Source: Vitreimonas flagellata
GTDB lineage: Bacteria; Pseudomonadota; Alphaproteobacteria; Caulobacterales; Aquidulcibacteraceae
Direction of reading: 5' to 3'
Assembly: GCF_004634425.1 (NCBI RefSeq)
Contig: NZ_SBJL01000005.1
Coordinates: 228,172-292,171 of the forward strand
Length of the DNA: 64,000 nt
Shown here: piece after piece, positions 35,628 to 42,949 of the stretch
Layout of the letters: every line of letters begins with the position of its first letter
How positions within the stretch are numbered: position 1 is the first letter of the stretch
Translations under genes and position numbers: made by a program
The notes under the pieces: model-generated
Told to the model about the DNA's origin: nothing
What the model saw: only the letters and a program-made list of their open reading frames with translations
Databases searched by the model: none

Positions 35628-36423
35628 AACGCTTGCTCTGCATCAGCGCCGCCGCGTGCTGGTGATCGATCTCGATCCGCAAACCAACGCCTCGATCATG
35701 GTCGCCGGCCCCGAAAAGTGGAACGCGATGCGCGAGGCCGAGCGGACGCTCGATTTCTATTTTGAATCCTACATCGTCCAGCAGCGCCCAAAGCCGTTCA
35801 AGCAATTGATCGAGCTCAAGGTCAGCGACCTCAAAGGCAAGCCGGACGTGTCGCTCTGCGCCTCGGCGCCGGAATTCCGCATCGTCGAACGCGACATGAT
35901 CGAAAGCTTCGTCAAGCGCGGCTTCCAGATCGATCAAATCCAAAAGTGGATTTGCGAGCGCTTCGCCAACGGCATCAAGAACGTCGTCAACGAATACGAT
36001 TACATCCTGATCGATTGTCCGCCCGGCATTTCGCTGTTCGCCGAAGCGGCGCTGATCGCGGCCGATGCGATCCTGGTGCCGTCGATCCCCGATTACGTAT
36101 CGCGTTTGGGCTTGATCACCTTCCGCAAGCGCGCGCTGCGCTTGATCAACGAGCGTCGCGGCGGCCCGTCGCAGCTCATGGTGCTCGCCACCAAATACGA
36201 CGAGACCTTCTCGCTGCACCGCTCGGAAGCATCGCTGCTGAAGGACAATCTCGGCGAAGCGATGTTTGATGTGCGCATCCCGCAGCACGTCGATATCGCC
36301 AAGGCGGCCGAATGGTCGGAAACGCCGCGTACGTTCGAACAAAAGTACGGCGCGATGGCGCCGATCGTCGCCAAGCTCGGCGAGGAATTCGTCTCTAAAG
36401 TGGAAGTCGCGCAGGCCCTATGA
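35551..36423 (+). CDS. parA: ParA-family ATPase (orphan)
   Basis: A 290-residue deviant Walker ATPase that positions cargo. Walker A is NMKGGVGKSTTTVSL, Walker A-prime is VIDLDPQTNASIM, and DYILIDCPPGISLF is Walker B. It differs from chromosomal ParA: there is no ParB gene or parS-like site next to it, and it is followed with a 4-base overlap by a 171-residue protein likely to be its partner. Such orphan ParA proteins sort chemoreceptors, carboxysomes, storage granules or other cargo. The ATG at 35551 has GAGGGG upstream. The region before it is AT-rich and may hold its promoter. Confidence 0.85.
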   Translation: MPARLVSVINMKGGVGKSTTTVSLAETLALHQRRRVLVIDLDPQTNASIMVAGPEKWNAMREAERTLDFYFESYIVQQRPKPFKQLIELKVSDLKGKPDVSLCASAPEFRIVERDMIESFVKRGFQIDQIQKWICERFANGIKNVVNEYDYILIDCPPGISLFAEAALIAADAILVPSIPDYVSRLGLITFRKRALRLINERRGGPSQLMVLATKYDETFSLHRSEASLLKDNLGEAMFDVRIPQHVDIAKAAEWSETPRTFEQKYGAMAPIVAKLGEEFVSKVEVAQAL

Positions 36424-36935
36424 GTCTGAACAGGACGCTCGATCGCTTCTTCGATGAAATTCGCCGCGAGGCGAAGCGCAATCCCGATTTCGCCAACCGC
36501 CTAGACGCGGTCCTCCAACGCCACGACTCGCGCCGCGACGTGCCCGACGAGGTGCTCGAAGACGTAGCGCGCGACGAAGCTCCTCCCCCGCAAGCGGGGG
36601 AGGTCCGAGCGAAGCGAGGGGAGGGGGAAATGCCGCCAGCTCCAGCCCCCGCAAAGAAGCCAGCGCCCACAGCCAAACCCGCAGCGCCCGCGCCAGCCGC
36701 CAAGAAGCCAGCCCCGGCCATCAACCCGGCCGGCCTCTACAAACGCGAAGGCGAAGACGCGCTCCGCAAAGCGCTCGACGGCCAAGAACTCACCGCGCTC
36801 CGCGCCCTCGTCGCCGAGCACAATCTCGACCCCAGCGGCGTCACGCCCTCGCTCACCCGCGACGAGCTCGCCACCCACATCCTCGCCCAAGCCAAACGCC
36901 GCGCCGAACGCGACGAGAAAATGTTCGACTACTGA
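36420..36935 (+). CDS. Probable ParA partner protein with low-complexity middle
   Basis: A 171-residue protein with three parts: a helical N-terminus (MSLNRTLDRFFDEIRREAK, residues 1-50), an Ala/Pro/Lys-rich linker (residues 54-98) and a C-terminal helical domain (AGLYKREGEDALRKAL to KRRAERDEKMFDY). The gene starts within the parA stop (ATGA), so it is a good candidate for an adaptor or cargo protein. The linker begins with residues encoded by a palindromic repeat copy (36581-36627), translated as APPPQAGEVRAKRGEGEM. No family recognised. Confidence 0.75.
   Translation: MSLNRTLDRFFDEIRREAKRNPDFANRLDAVLQRHDSRRDVPDEVLEDVARDEAPPPQAGEVRAKRGEGEMPPAPAPAKKPAPTAKPAAPAPAAKKPAPAINPAGLYKREGEDALRKALDGQELTALRALVAEHNLDPSGVTPSLTRDELATHILAQAKRRAERDEKMFDY
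36581..36627. repeat. Palindromic repeat copy inside a coding region
   Basis: CCTCCCCCGC-AA-GCGGGGGAGG at 36582-36603 is a perfect 10-bp hairpin with a 2-nt loop, followed by GTCCGAGCGAAGCGAGGGGAG, the same spacer start as in the intergenic copies. Its length keeps the reading frame of the ParA partner gene. Confidence 0.8.
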
Positions 36936-36942
36936 GTGCGAA

Positions 36943-37063
36943 CTCCTTCCCCGCGTGCGGGGGAGGAGGCGAGCAACGCGAGCCGGAGGGGGTAAGTCCG
37001 CCAACACCCCCTCAGTCATCGCGCGTCGCGCGCTGACAGCTCCCCCGTAAACGGGTGAGCAGT
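36943..37063. repeat. Composite palindromic repeat (two hairpins)
   Basis: Starts CTCCTTCCCCGCGTGCGGGGGAGGAG just after the ParA partner stop, continues with GCGAGCAACGCGAGCCGGAGGGGG and ends with AGCTCCCCCGTAAACGGGTGAGC. Closely similar to the copy at 40132-40248. Confidence 0.85.
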
Positions 37064-37175
37064 TGAGCAAGCTAAGCCGACTGCTCGGTCAGCCCGCCGC
37101 GGCCAAGTGTCTTGTCCATCCTGCCGCATGGGGACAGGGTGACGCGCGCGTAAATCCTCGGTAACAACCCCCGCC

Positions 37176-39104
37176 ATGTTCGATAAAATCCTGATCGCCA
37201 ATCGCGGCGAAGTCGCCGTCCGCATCATCCGCACCGCCCGCCGCATGGGCATCAAAACGGTCGTGGTCTATTCCGAGGCCGACCGCGACAGCCTCGCCGT
37301 CGATATGGCTGACGAGACCGTGTTCATCGGCCCCGCGCCCGCTGCGCAATCCTATCTGGTCATCGACAAGATCGTCGACGCCGCCAAACAAACCGGCGCG
37401 CAAGCGATCCACCCAGGCTTCGGCTTCCTCTCCGAGAAAGCCGAATTCGCCGATCGTCTGCTGGCGGAGAAGATCACTTTCATCGGTCCGAACGCGAACG
37501 CCATCCGCGCGATGGGCGACAAGATTGAATCGAAGAAGAGCGCACAGGCCGCGGGCGTCAGTTGCGTGCCCGGCTTCATCGGCGAAATCGAAGGCGTCGA
37601 TCACGCCGTGCAGATCTCCGAAGAGATCGGCTATCCGGTGATGATCAAGGCGAGCGCCGGCGGCGGCGGCAAAGGCATCCGCGTCGCTTACAATCGCAAA
37701 GAGGTCGAAGAGGGCTTTCCGGCCGTGCGCGCCGAAGCGAAAGGCGCCTTTGGCGACGACCGTATCTTCATCGAAAAATTCGTGACCGCGCCGCGCCACA
37801 TCGAGATCCAAGTGATGGGCGACAAGCACGGCAACGTCATCCATCTGTTCGAGCGCGAATGCTCGATCCAGCGCCGCAATCAGAAGGTCATCGAAGAAGC
37901 GCCGTCGCCGCTGCTCGATGAAAAGACCCGCAACGCGATGGGCGAGCAGGCGGTCGCACTCGCGAAAGCCGTGAATTACGACAGCGCCGGCACGGTCGAG
38001 TTCGTAGCCTCAGGCGCCGACAAGAGCTTCTATTTTCTCGAGATGAACACGCGTCTCCAAGTGGAGCATCCGGTCTCGGAAATGATCACCGGGCTTGATC
38101 TGGTCGAGCAAATGATCCGCGTCGCCGCCGGCGAACCGCTCAAGATCAAGCAGAAGGATCTGAAGATCAAAGGCTGGGCGATCGAAAGCCGCATTTACGC
38201 CGAAGATCCCTATCGCAACTTCCTGCCGTCGATCGGGCGCCTGCGCACCTATCGCACACCCGCGGAAGGCAAAGAGGGCGATCTTACGCTCCGCAACGAA
38301 ACTGGCGTCCGCGAGGGCGACGAGATTTCGATGTTCTACGATCCGATGATCGCCAAGCTCGTCACGCACGGCCCCACACGCATCGCCGCGATCGACGCCC
38401 AAGCCCGCGCGCTCGATCAATTCCTGATCGAAGGCATCGCCGACAACATCCCATTCCTAGGCGCTGTGATGGAGGAGGCGGAATTCCGCTCCGGCGACAT
38501 CACCACCGCCTACATCAAGAAGCATTTCCCCGAAGGCTTCGAAGGCGTGCCGCCGACGAAGGATCAGGAAAAGCTCCTGCTCAGCGTCGCCGCCTACGCG
38601 CGCGCCTTCACCGCCAAGCGCGCCGCCCAAATCAGCGGCCAAGCCAATGGCGCGCACGGTCGTCGCGATTGGGTCGTGATCCTCGACAAGCAACACCACG
38701 CCGCCGACGTCGCGCTCGACGAGAAGGGCGCGACCATCACACTCGACGGCAAGCCCTTCGCCGTGAAGATCAAGTCGGAGCCGCAGGGCTATCAATTGCG
38801 CCACCGCGGCATCACCGCGCGCGCCATTGTCGCCAGCCCCCGCGCCGCCGAGCTCTACAAGAAGATCCCGGAAAAGCAGAAGGCCGACACCTCAAAGCTC
38901 ATCGTCTCGCCCATGCCCGGCCTCGTCATCTCGATCGACGTGAAGCCCGGCCAAGAGGTGAAGGCGGGCGAGGGCGTGGCCATCGTCGAAGCCATGAAGA
39001 TGCAAAACATCATCCGCGCCGAACGCGACGGCGTGATCGCCAAAGTCAACGTCGCCGCCGGCGCGTCCGTCGCTGCGGACGAGGTGATGATTGAGTTGGG
39101 CTAG
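37176..39104 (+). CDS. pccA: Propionyl-CoA (or acetyl-CoA) carboxylase, biotin-containing alpha subunit
   Basis: A 642-residue protein that carboxylates biotin with ATP and bicarbonate for transfer to propionyl-CoA by the beta subunit. Residues 1-450 are the biotin carboxylase with the ATP-grasp loop KASAGGGGKGIR, EMNTRLQVEHPVSE and the catalytic RIYAEDP; the last 75 residues are a biotinyl domain with the acceptor Lys in VEAMKMQN. Fusion of both in one chain of this length is typical of PccA or MccA. No beta subunit gene is visible. Methylcrotonyl-CoA carboxylase alpha is a less likely alternative. Confidence 0.9.
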   Translation: MFDKILIANRGEVAVRIIRTARRMGIKTVVVYSEADRDSLAVDMADETVFIGPAPAAQSYLVIDKIVDAAKQTGAQAIHPGFGFLSEKAEFADRLLAEKITFIGPNANAIRAMGDKIESKKSAQAAGVSCVPGFIGEIEGVDHAVQISEEIGYPVMIKASAGGGGKGIRVAYNRKEVEEGFPAVRAEAKGAFGDDRIFIEKFVTAPRHIEIQVMGDKHGNVIHLFERECSIQRRNQKVIEEAPSPLLDEKTRNAMGEQAVALAKAVNYDSAGTVEFVASGADKSFYFLEMNTRLQVEHPVSEMITGLDLVEQMIRVAAGEPLKIKQKDLKIKGWAIESRIYAEDPYRNFLPSIGRLRTYRTPAEGKEGDLTLRNETGVREGDEISMFYDPMIAKLVTHGPTRIAAIDAQARALDQFLIEGIADNIPFLGAVMEEAEFRSGDITTAYIKKHFPEGFEGVPPTKDQEKLLLSVAAYARAFTAKRAAQISGQANGAHGRRDWVVILDKQHHAADVALDEKGATITLDGKPFAVKIKSEPQGYQLRHRGITARAIVASPRAAELYKKIPEKQKADTSKLIVSPMPGLVISIDVKPGQEVKAGEGVAIVEAMKMQNIIRAERDGVIAKVNVAAGASVAADEVMIELG

Positions 39105-39208
39105 GCTCCGCACAGCGTTCGCGCGCTTCATCACCTGGCGCATGCGACTCAACCGCACGCAATTCGGCGTTGGCTTCGCCGCCCTGTGCGGTGGAGGCGC
39201 GTTGTTAA

Positions 39209-39577
39209 TTGATTATGTTTGGACTCGCCAGCTTGGTGGGCGGCATTGAAGTTGTGTTCAACAACCCGCAGTGGACCTTTGCGCTGTTCGCGCTCTTCAT
39301 CCCTTTGGTGTGGGCGCTGTTGGCTGGCAGAGCGCACGATCTTGGCTGGCCCGGTTGGCCATTTGTGGCGCTCTATATGTCGCCGTTCCCAACGCTTCTT
39401 ATTCAGATGGATGAACGGTTCGGCATTTCGGGCGGGAGACTGCGCGCCTTTGCGGAGCTTATGCTGCTCGACGTTCAACGTGCGATTTACTTTTGGGTTG
39501 CCTTGTTCACGCTGGCCGCCACACCCGGCCAGAAAGAGACAAATCGCTATGGAGAGCAGCCGTCGCCTGGGCTGTGA
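39209..39577 (+). CDS. Small membrane protein, possibly 5'-frameshifted
   Basis: A 122-residue frame with three hydrophobic stretches (FALFALFIPLVWALLA, WPFVALYMSPFPTLLI, IYFWVALFTLAA) and RAHDLGWPGWPFVAL, which resembles the conserved RxHDxGxSGW motif of DUF805. In DUF805 proteins a further helix precedes. The usual start is missing: TTG at 39209 lies inside that helix, while another frame beginning with ATG 39142 (MRLNRTQFGVGF, then a hydrophobic stretch) ends at 39246. The two join if one base is removed near 39205-39216. Thus the gene may be interrupted. Confidence 0.55.
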   Translation: MIMFGLASLVGGIEVVFNNPQWTFALFALFIPLVWALLAGRAHDLGWPGWPFVALYMSPFPTLLIQMDERFGISGGRLRAFAELMLLDVQRAIYFWVALFTLAATPGQKETNRYGEQPSPGL

Positions 39578-39592
39578 GTAGCACTAAATACA

Positions 39593-39618
39593 AAGGCCGC
39601 GCTTTGCAGCGCGGCCTT
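39593..39618. terminator. Bidirectional Rho-independent terminator
   Basis: An 11-bp stem (AAGGCCGCGCT and complement, loop TTGC) between two converging genes. On the plus strand it is followed by CTAGG, on the minus strand by TGTATTTAG. Serves the membrane-protein gene and the DUF6249 gene. Confidence 0.75.
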
Positions 39619-39641
39619 CTAGGTGTTGAGGGTGAGCGGCG

Positions 39642-40040
39642 TTAGGCCGTCTTCTTTTTTGTCGAATAGTCGATGATGGCGAGCGCCAGATAAGCGAGGC
39701 CGACAGAGGCGAGGATGATCGCCGGCACGGCCATGCCGCGCACCACGTCGCCGTCATGCTCGTAGCCTTCGATCACAAAGCCTGCGCCGAGGAAGCCGCC
39801 GGCGAGCGCCAGCAGGACGACCGCGTTGCCCAGGCTCTTGCGGGCGCGATTGCCTTCTTCGAGCATGTTCTGCGTGAGCTGCGATACAAGCGCCGGGTCG
39901 AGGGATTGGCCGCGCTCCATCGCGCGTGAAACAAGTTCGTGGGCCGAGCGTTTGGTGCGCTCCTTGGCCAAAGTCGGCACCAGAATGATCGCCGCCAAGA
40001 ACCCGAAAAACACAAACGGCACAAAGATATCCGCATCCAT
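39642..40040 (-). CDS. DUF6249 family membrane protein
   Basis: A 132-residue protein: an N-terminal membrane helix (FVPFVFFGFLAAIILVP), a charged middle with ERTKRSAHELVSRAMERG and LTQNMLEEGNRARKSLG, and two C-terminal helices (VVLLALAGGFLGAGFVI, AIILASVGLAYLALAII). This arrangement fits DUF6249. The function is unknown. The open frame extends upstream into the palindromic repeat, but the ATG at 40040 has GGAG eight bases before it and begins the conserved part. Confidence 0.82.
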   Translation of the reverse strand: MDADIFVPFVFFGFLAAIILVPTLAKERTKRSAHELVSRAMERGQSLDPALVSQLTQNMLEEGNRARKSLGNAVVLLALAGGFLGAGFVIEGYEHDGDVVRGMAVPAIILASVGLAYLALAIIDYSTKKKTA

Positions 40041-40131
40041 CGTCGCATCTCCATAAGCGGGGACTGCCGCCCCATTGCTGACATAGATGCGGGCGTCTCC
40101 GGCTTTGGACGCAGGGCGCTGGAAAAATACC

Positions 40132-40248
40132 AACTCCTCCCCCGCGAGCGGGGGAGGTCCCAGCGTAGCGAGGGGAGGGGGACGTGCCGCCAACACCCCC
40201 TCAGTCATCGCGCTTCGCGCTGACAGCTCCCCCGTAAACGGGTGAGCA
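40132..40248. repeat. Composite palindromic repeat (two hairpins)
   Basis: CTCCTCCCCCGCGAGCGGGGGAGG, then TCCCAGCGTAGCGAGGGGAGGGGGACGTGCCGCCAACACCCCCTCAGTCATCGCGCTTCGCGCTGACAGCTC given here as its order of parts: first hairpin 40134-40158, purine-rich spacer, CCCCCTCAGTCATCGCGC, and last hairpin CAGCTCCCCCGTAAACGGGTGAGC. Over the final 60 bases it is nearly identical to the copy at 36943-37063. Confidence 0.85.
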
Positions 40249-40266
40249 CTTACGCCGCGCGCAAAC

Positions 40267-40292
40267 AAAAAGGCGCGCCCGAGAGCGCGCCT
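40267..40292 (-). terminator. Rho-independent terminator of a small gene
   Basis: An 8-bp stem (AGGCGCGC and complement, loop CCGAGA) followed on the minus strand by TTTTTGTTT. It lies 29 bases after the stop of the 49-residue gene. Confidence 0.8.
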
Positions 40293-40320
40293 GGAGTGAG
40301 CTTTACAGGGGTAAGAAAAC

Positions 40321-40470
40321 CTATGCGCGGATCGCCACGCGATCGCCTGGCGGGCGCTGCTTCGGCGCCGGCGCGCGCTTGGGCATCGGCACCACGACGC
40401 CGTCGTAGCGCGCAAACCATTCGTCCGCGCTCAAGCGCTTGGCGGTTTTGTCTGCGGGCTGCTTCGTCAT
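40321..40470 (-). CDS. Small basic protein (49 residues)
   Basis: A 49-residue frame, MTKQPADKTAKRLSADEWF then a segment rich in Pro, Arg and Lys (PMPKRAPAPKQRPPGDRVAIRA). The ATG has GGAG nine bases upstream and a Rho-independent terminator follows the stop, which together argue for a real small gene. No family recognised; the highly basic tail suggests nucleic-acid or membrane-surface contact. Confidence 0.6.
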   Translation of the reverse strand: MTKQPADKTAKRLSADEWFARYDGVVVPMPKRAPAPKQRPPGDRVAIRA

Positions 40471-40538
40471 CGCGTTGTCTCCGATGTGATGCGTAACGCT
40501 CTCTCACATCGCACGCACGCGCAATTAGCACTCGCGCA

Positions 40539-41231
40539 CTAGATCGGAGGAGGAGTGTGTTCTGTTTGCCCGAACACATTCTCGAATGATGCGCGCAACG
40601 CCGCGTCCGCATCGTGCATTGAAATGGGCAAACCAAGATCAACCAAACTTGTCACACCAAATTGCGGTGCGCTGATTCCACACGGCGTGATGCCGGAGAA
40701 ATGTTCGAGGTTGGGTTCCACGTTCAACGCGATGCCGTGAAAACTGATCCATTTGCGCAGGCGCACGCCGATTGCAGCAATCTTGTCCTCGCGCTGCCAA
40801 CCCGGACCTTTGCGCTCCACCCACACACCGACGCGGCCCTCGCGAATCTCGCCTTTGACATTAAAGCGATCGAGTGCGCCGATGATCCAGCGCTCAAGGT
40901 CAGCGACGAATCGGGTCACGTCGCGCCCACGCTCGCGCAGGTCGAGCATCACGTACCCAACACGCTGACCGGGTCCGTGATAAGTGAATTGCCCGCCACG
41001 TCCCGTCTTGAACACCGGGAAACGATCCGGCGCCAAGAGATCATCGGCCTTGGCGCTCACGCCAGCAGTATAGAGTGGGGGGTGTTCCAGCAGCCACACC
41101 AACTCACCCGCTTCGCCGGCCGCGATCGCCGCCGCGCGCGCTTCCATAGCCGCGACCGCGGCCTCGTAGTCCACGAGCCCCGGCGATACCGCCCAGCCAA
41201 TGCGTTTCGCTGCCGTGTCGTTCACGTCCAA
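40539..41231 (-). CDS. lipB: Octanoyl-[acyl-carrier-protein] transferase
   Basis: Transfers octanoate from ACP to lipoyl domains, the first step of lipoate synthesis on protein. The 230-residue protein has the LipB signatures: [18 protein letters not shown] (residues 77-95), the catalytic Lys 150 in DKIAAIGVR and the catalytic Cys 184 in GITPCGI. Length is normal. Divergent from the FliN-domain gene. LipA is not in the window. Confidence 0.96.
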   Translation of the reverse strand: MDVNDTAAKRIGWAVSPGLVDYEAAVAAMEARAAAIAAGEAGELVWLLEHPPLYTAGVSAKADDLLAPDRFPVFKTGRGGQFTYHGPGQRVGYVMLDLRERGRDVTRFVADLERWIIGALDRFNVKGEIREGRVGVWVERKGPGWQREDKIAAIGVRLRKWISFHGIALNVEPNLEHFSGITPCGISAPQFGVTSLVDLGLPISMHDADAALRASFENVFGQTEHTPPPI

Positions 41232-41278
41232 GCAACCCTTTCAGGTTCGACTAGAGCAGAATCAAATGGGAAGCGCGC

Positions 41279-41536
41279 GTGTCAGATAGAACCCAGGTCC
41301 ATCGAGTCGAAGTCGAGCTGTCGGTCGTGCTCGGCCGCTCCAAGATGCCGATGCACCATCTCCTGAAGATGGGCCGGGGCGCCGTGATCCCGCTCGACAC
41401 CAAGGAATCGGACCAGCTGTGGATCCTGGCCAATGGACATCCGATCGCCCGGGGCGAAATCACCATCCAGGGCGAGCGTCTCTGCATCACTGTGACCGAA
41501 CCCGCCGACGTGCACGAGTTCAACGCGGCGGCTTGA
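41279..41536 (+). CDS. fliN: FliN-like (SpoA domain) flagellar switch protein
   Basis: An 85-residue protein of the FliM/FliN C-terminal domain alone: RVEVELSVVLGRSKMPMHHLLKM then GAVIPLDTK and a conserved end ANGHPIARGEI. This matches the C-ring component FliN, which binds CheY-controlled FliM and the export apparatus. It begins at GTG 41279, with GGGA about 9 bases upstream. It is not next to any other flagellar gene in the window, which is unusual; in flagellated bacteria fliN usually follows fliM in a large operon. Confidence 0.82.
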   Translation: MSDRTQVHRVEVELSVVLGRSKMPMHHLLKMGRGAVIPLDTKESDQLWILANGHPIARGEITIQGERLCITVTEPADVHEFNAAA

Positions 41537-41603
41537 TCTGAGGCTAGCTCGATCGCCGCCTCTTGGGCATAGCTATCGGGGTGGTATTCGGAGCGGCAGC
41601 CGT

Positions 41604-42068
41604 ATGAACAGAATTGGCGTTGCGACGTTCATCATCGCAATTTTGGCGGCGGGTCTGGCGGGGGCCCAAGATTTCGCGGCTTCGCCGAACTACGGCACGA
41701 TCCGTGTGCCAGGCGGATCGGCGCCTTATCCCTATGTCGTCGAAATCATCGCCGGCGGTGCGGTGGACGCGGCGGGTCTGGGCCCAAATTGCCGCGATTT
41801 GATCTCCGAGGCGCCAGACCTGCGCATCCTTTATTCGGCCTCGGACCTGACGCTCGCGCTACGCGCAACCTCCGACGCCGATACAATCCTGGTGGTGAAT
41901 GCTCCGGATGGCAGCTGGCATTGCAGCGCGGACGGCGCCGGCGGCCACAACCCCGCGCTTGAGTTCGTGCAGCCGCTATCTGGGCAATATGACATCTGGG
42001 TGGGCGCCAAGGCGACTGGGGTCGGTTGGCCCACGCGGCTGGAGGTCAGCGAAAACAGCCCCAATTAG
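41604..42068 (+). CDS. Secreted protein, paralog of the next gene
   Basis: A 154-residue protein with a signal peptide ending LAGAQ (cleavage near residue 21). It shares with the next gene the pattern SPNYGTI..PYPYVVEI..GG, then ISEAPDLRILYSASDL, DTILVVNAPDGSWHCSADGAG, and SGQYDIWVG. Databases sometimes label this family peptidase S1, but no Ser-His-Asp triad is visible, so I call it only a secreted beta-rich domain. Two Cys residues (C62-like and in WHC) could form a disulfide. Confidence 0.8.
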   Translation: MNRIGVATFIIAILAAGLAGAQDFAASPNYGTIRVPGGSAPYPYVVEIIAGGAVDAAGLGPNCRDLISEAPDLRILYSASDLTLALRATSDADTILVVNAPDGSWHCSADGAGGHNPALEFVQPLSGQYDIWVGAKATGVGWPTRLEVSENSPN

Positions 42069-42203
42069 TCGCGCGCCCCAACATTCGGGGGTGTTCGAAT
42101 TCTTACGAACGTGTTCATGTACGCTTCAGGCGCGGGACGCCATAGTCCAATTGTTCTAGGGCGCGTCAGAGCCTGACACGCTCATCTTCCGGGGAAATCC
42201 ATC

Positions 42204-42677
42204 ATGTCGCCAATCGCTCGTATGTTCGCCGCAGGTGCGGCTCTGGTCGCCGTCGCCAGCGGCGCCGCCTTCGCTCAGAACTACAGCCTGAACCCACTCT
42301 ACGGTACGGTAAACCTGACGGCCGGCTTCACGCCCGATCCGTACGTGGTCAACGTGACCTCGGGCGGCCAGCGCAACGCCGCCAATATCAGCCCCTCCTG
42401 CCGCGGTTCAATCGCCGAGGCGCCAGATTTCCGGCTGAACTATCAAGCGGGTTCATTCCCGCTCATCATCTCGGTCAATTCCAGCGCCGATACGACCCTG
42501 GTCGTGAACGGCCCGGATGGCTCCTGGTATTGCGACGATGACAGCGGCAACGTGGGCTTGAACCCGTCGCTCCGCTTCGGTTCGCCGCAATCCGGCCAGT
42601 ACGACATCTGGGTGGGTGATTACGGCGGCGGCAACAACGCGGCCCAGCTCCACATCTCTGAGCTCTACACCCAATAA
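42204..42677 (+). CDS. Secreted protein, paralog of the previous gene
   Basis: A 157-residue protein with a signal peptide ending AAFAQN. The mature domain NPLYGTVNLTAGFTPDPYVV, IAEAPDFRLNYQAG, DTTLVVNGPDGSWYCDDDSG and SGQYDIWVGDYG follows the same order as its neighbour. The DDDSG stretch looks able to bind calcium, as in some beta-sandwich domains. No catalytic residues recognised. It is probably periplasmic or secreted and not an enzyme as far as the sequence shows. A terminator follows. Confidence 0.82.
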   Translation: MSPIARMFAAGAALVAVASGAAFAQNYSLNPLYGTVNLTAGFTPDPYVVNVTSGGQRNAANISPSCRGSIAEAPDFRLNYQAGSFPLIISVNSSADTTLVVNGPDGSWYCDDDSGNVGLNPSLRFGSPQSGQYDIWVGDYGGGNNAAQLHISELYTQ

Positions 42678-42705
42678 TCCACCTCCCCAAAGGGGTGTGA
42701 AAGCC

Positions 42706-42740
42706 AAGGGCCGGAGCCACGCTCCGGCCCTTGTTCGTTG
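42706..42740 (+). terminator. Rho-independent terminator
   Basis: A 12-bp stem (AAGGGCCGGAGC and complement, 3-nt loop CAC) about 29 bases after the stop of the secreted protein, followed by GTTCGTTG. Separates this gene from the tRNA. Confidence 0.75.
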
Positions 42741-42802
42741 GCGATGGGTCTGCTACGGCCACGCCCTCACGGCGATAGCCCCTCGGGGCGACGCCTAAAG
42801 AT

Positions 42803-42887
42803 GCGCTCGTGGCGGAATTGGTAGACGCACTGCCTTGAGGTGGCAGCGAGTAACATCGTGGAGGTTCGAGTCCTCTCGAGCGCACCA
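42803..42887 (+). tRNA. tRNA-Leu (anticodon GAG)
   Basis: An 85-nt cloverleaf: acceptor stem GCGCTCG/CGAGCGC with encoded CCA (42885-42887), anticodon loop TTGAGGT giving GAG, T-loop GGTTCGAGTCC, and a long variable arm, as expected for class II tRNA-Leu. Reads CUC and CUU. It lies alone and is followed at once by a 12-bp hairpin. Confidence 0.97.
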
Positions 42888-42913
42888 TTTTTGATCGCCA
42901 AGCGATCAAAAAT
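42887..42913 (+). terminator. Terminator of the tRNA gene
   Basis: ATTTTTGATCGC and its complement form a 12-bp perfect stem with loop CAA, starting on the final A of the tRNA. Its A/T ends provide T-tracts on both strands, so it may also end the converging hydrolase transcript. Confidence 0.8.
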
Positions 42914-42949
42914 GTCTGGCCGAAGCCCGCAGGGCGAAGGCGGACCGAC

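Noticed and set aside
36943..40248. Repeated hairpins as a CRISPR array
   Set aside because: The copies are kilobases apart, differ in sequence and have no regular spacers or cas genes.
41604..42677. Annotation of the tandem secreted proteins as serine proteases
   Set aside because: No His-Asp-Ser triad or GDSGG motif is present.
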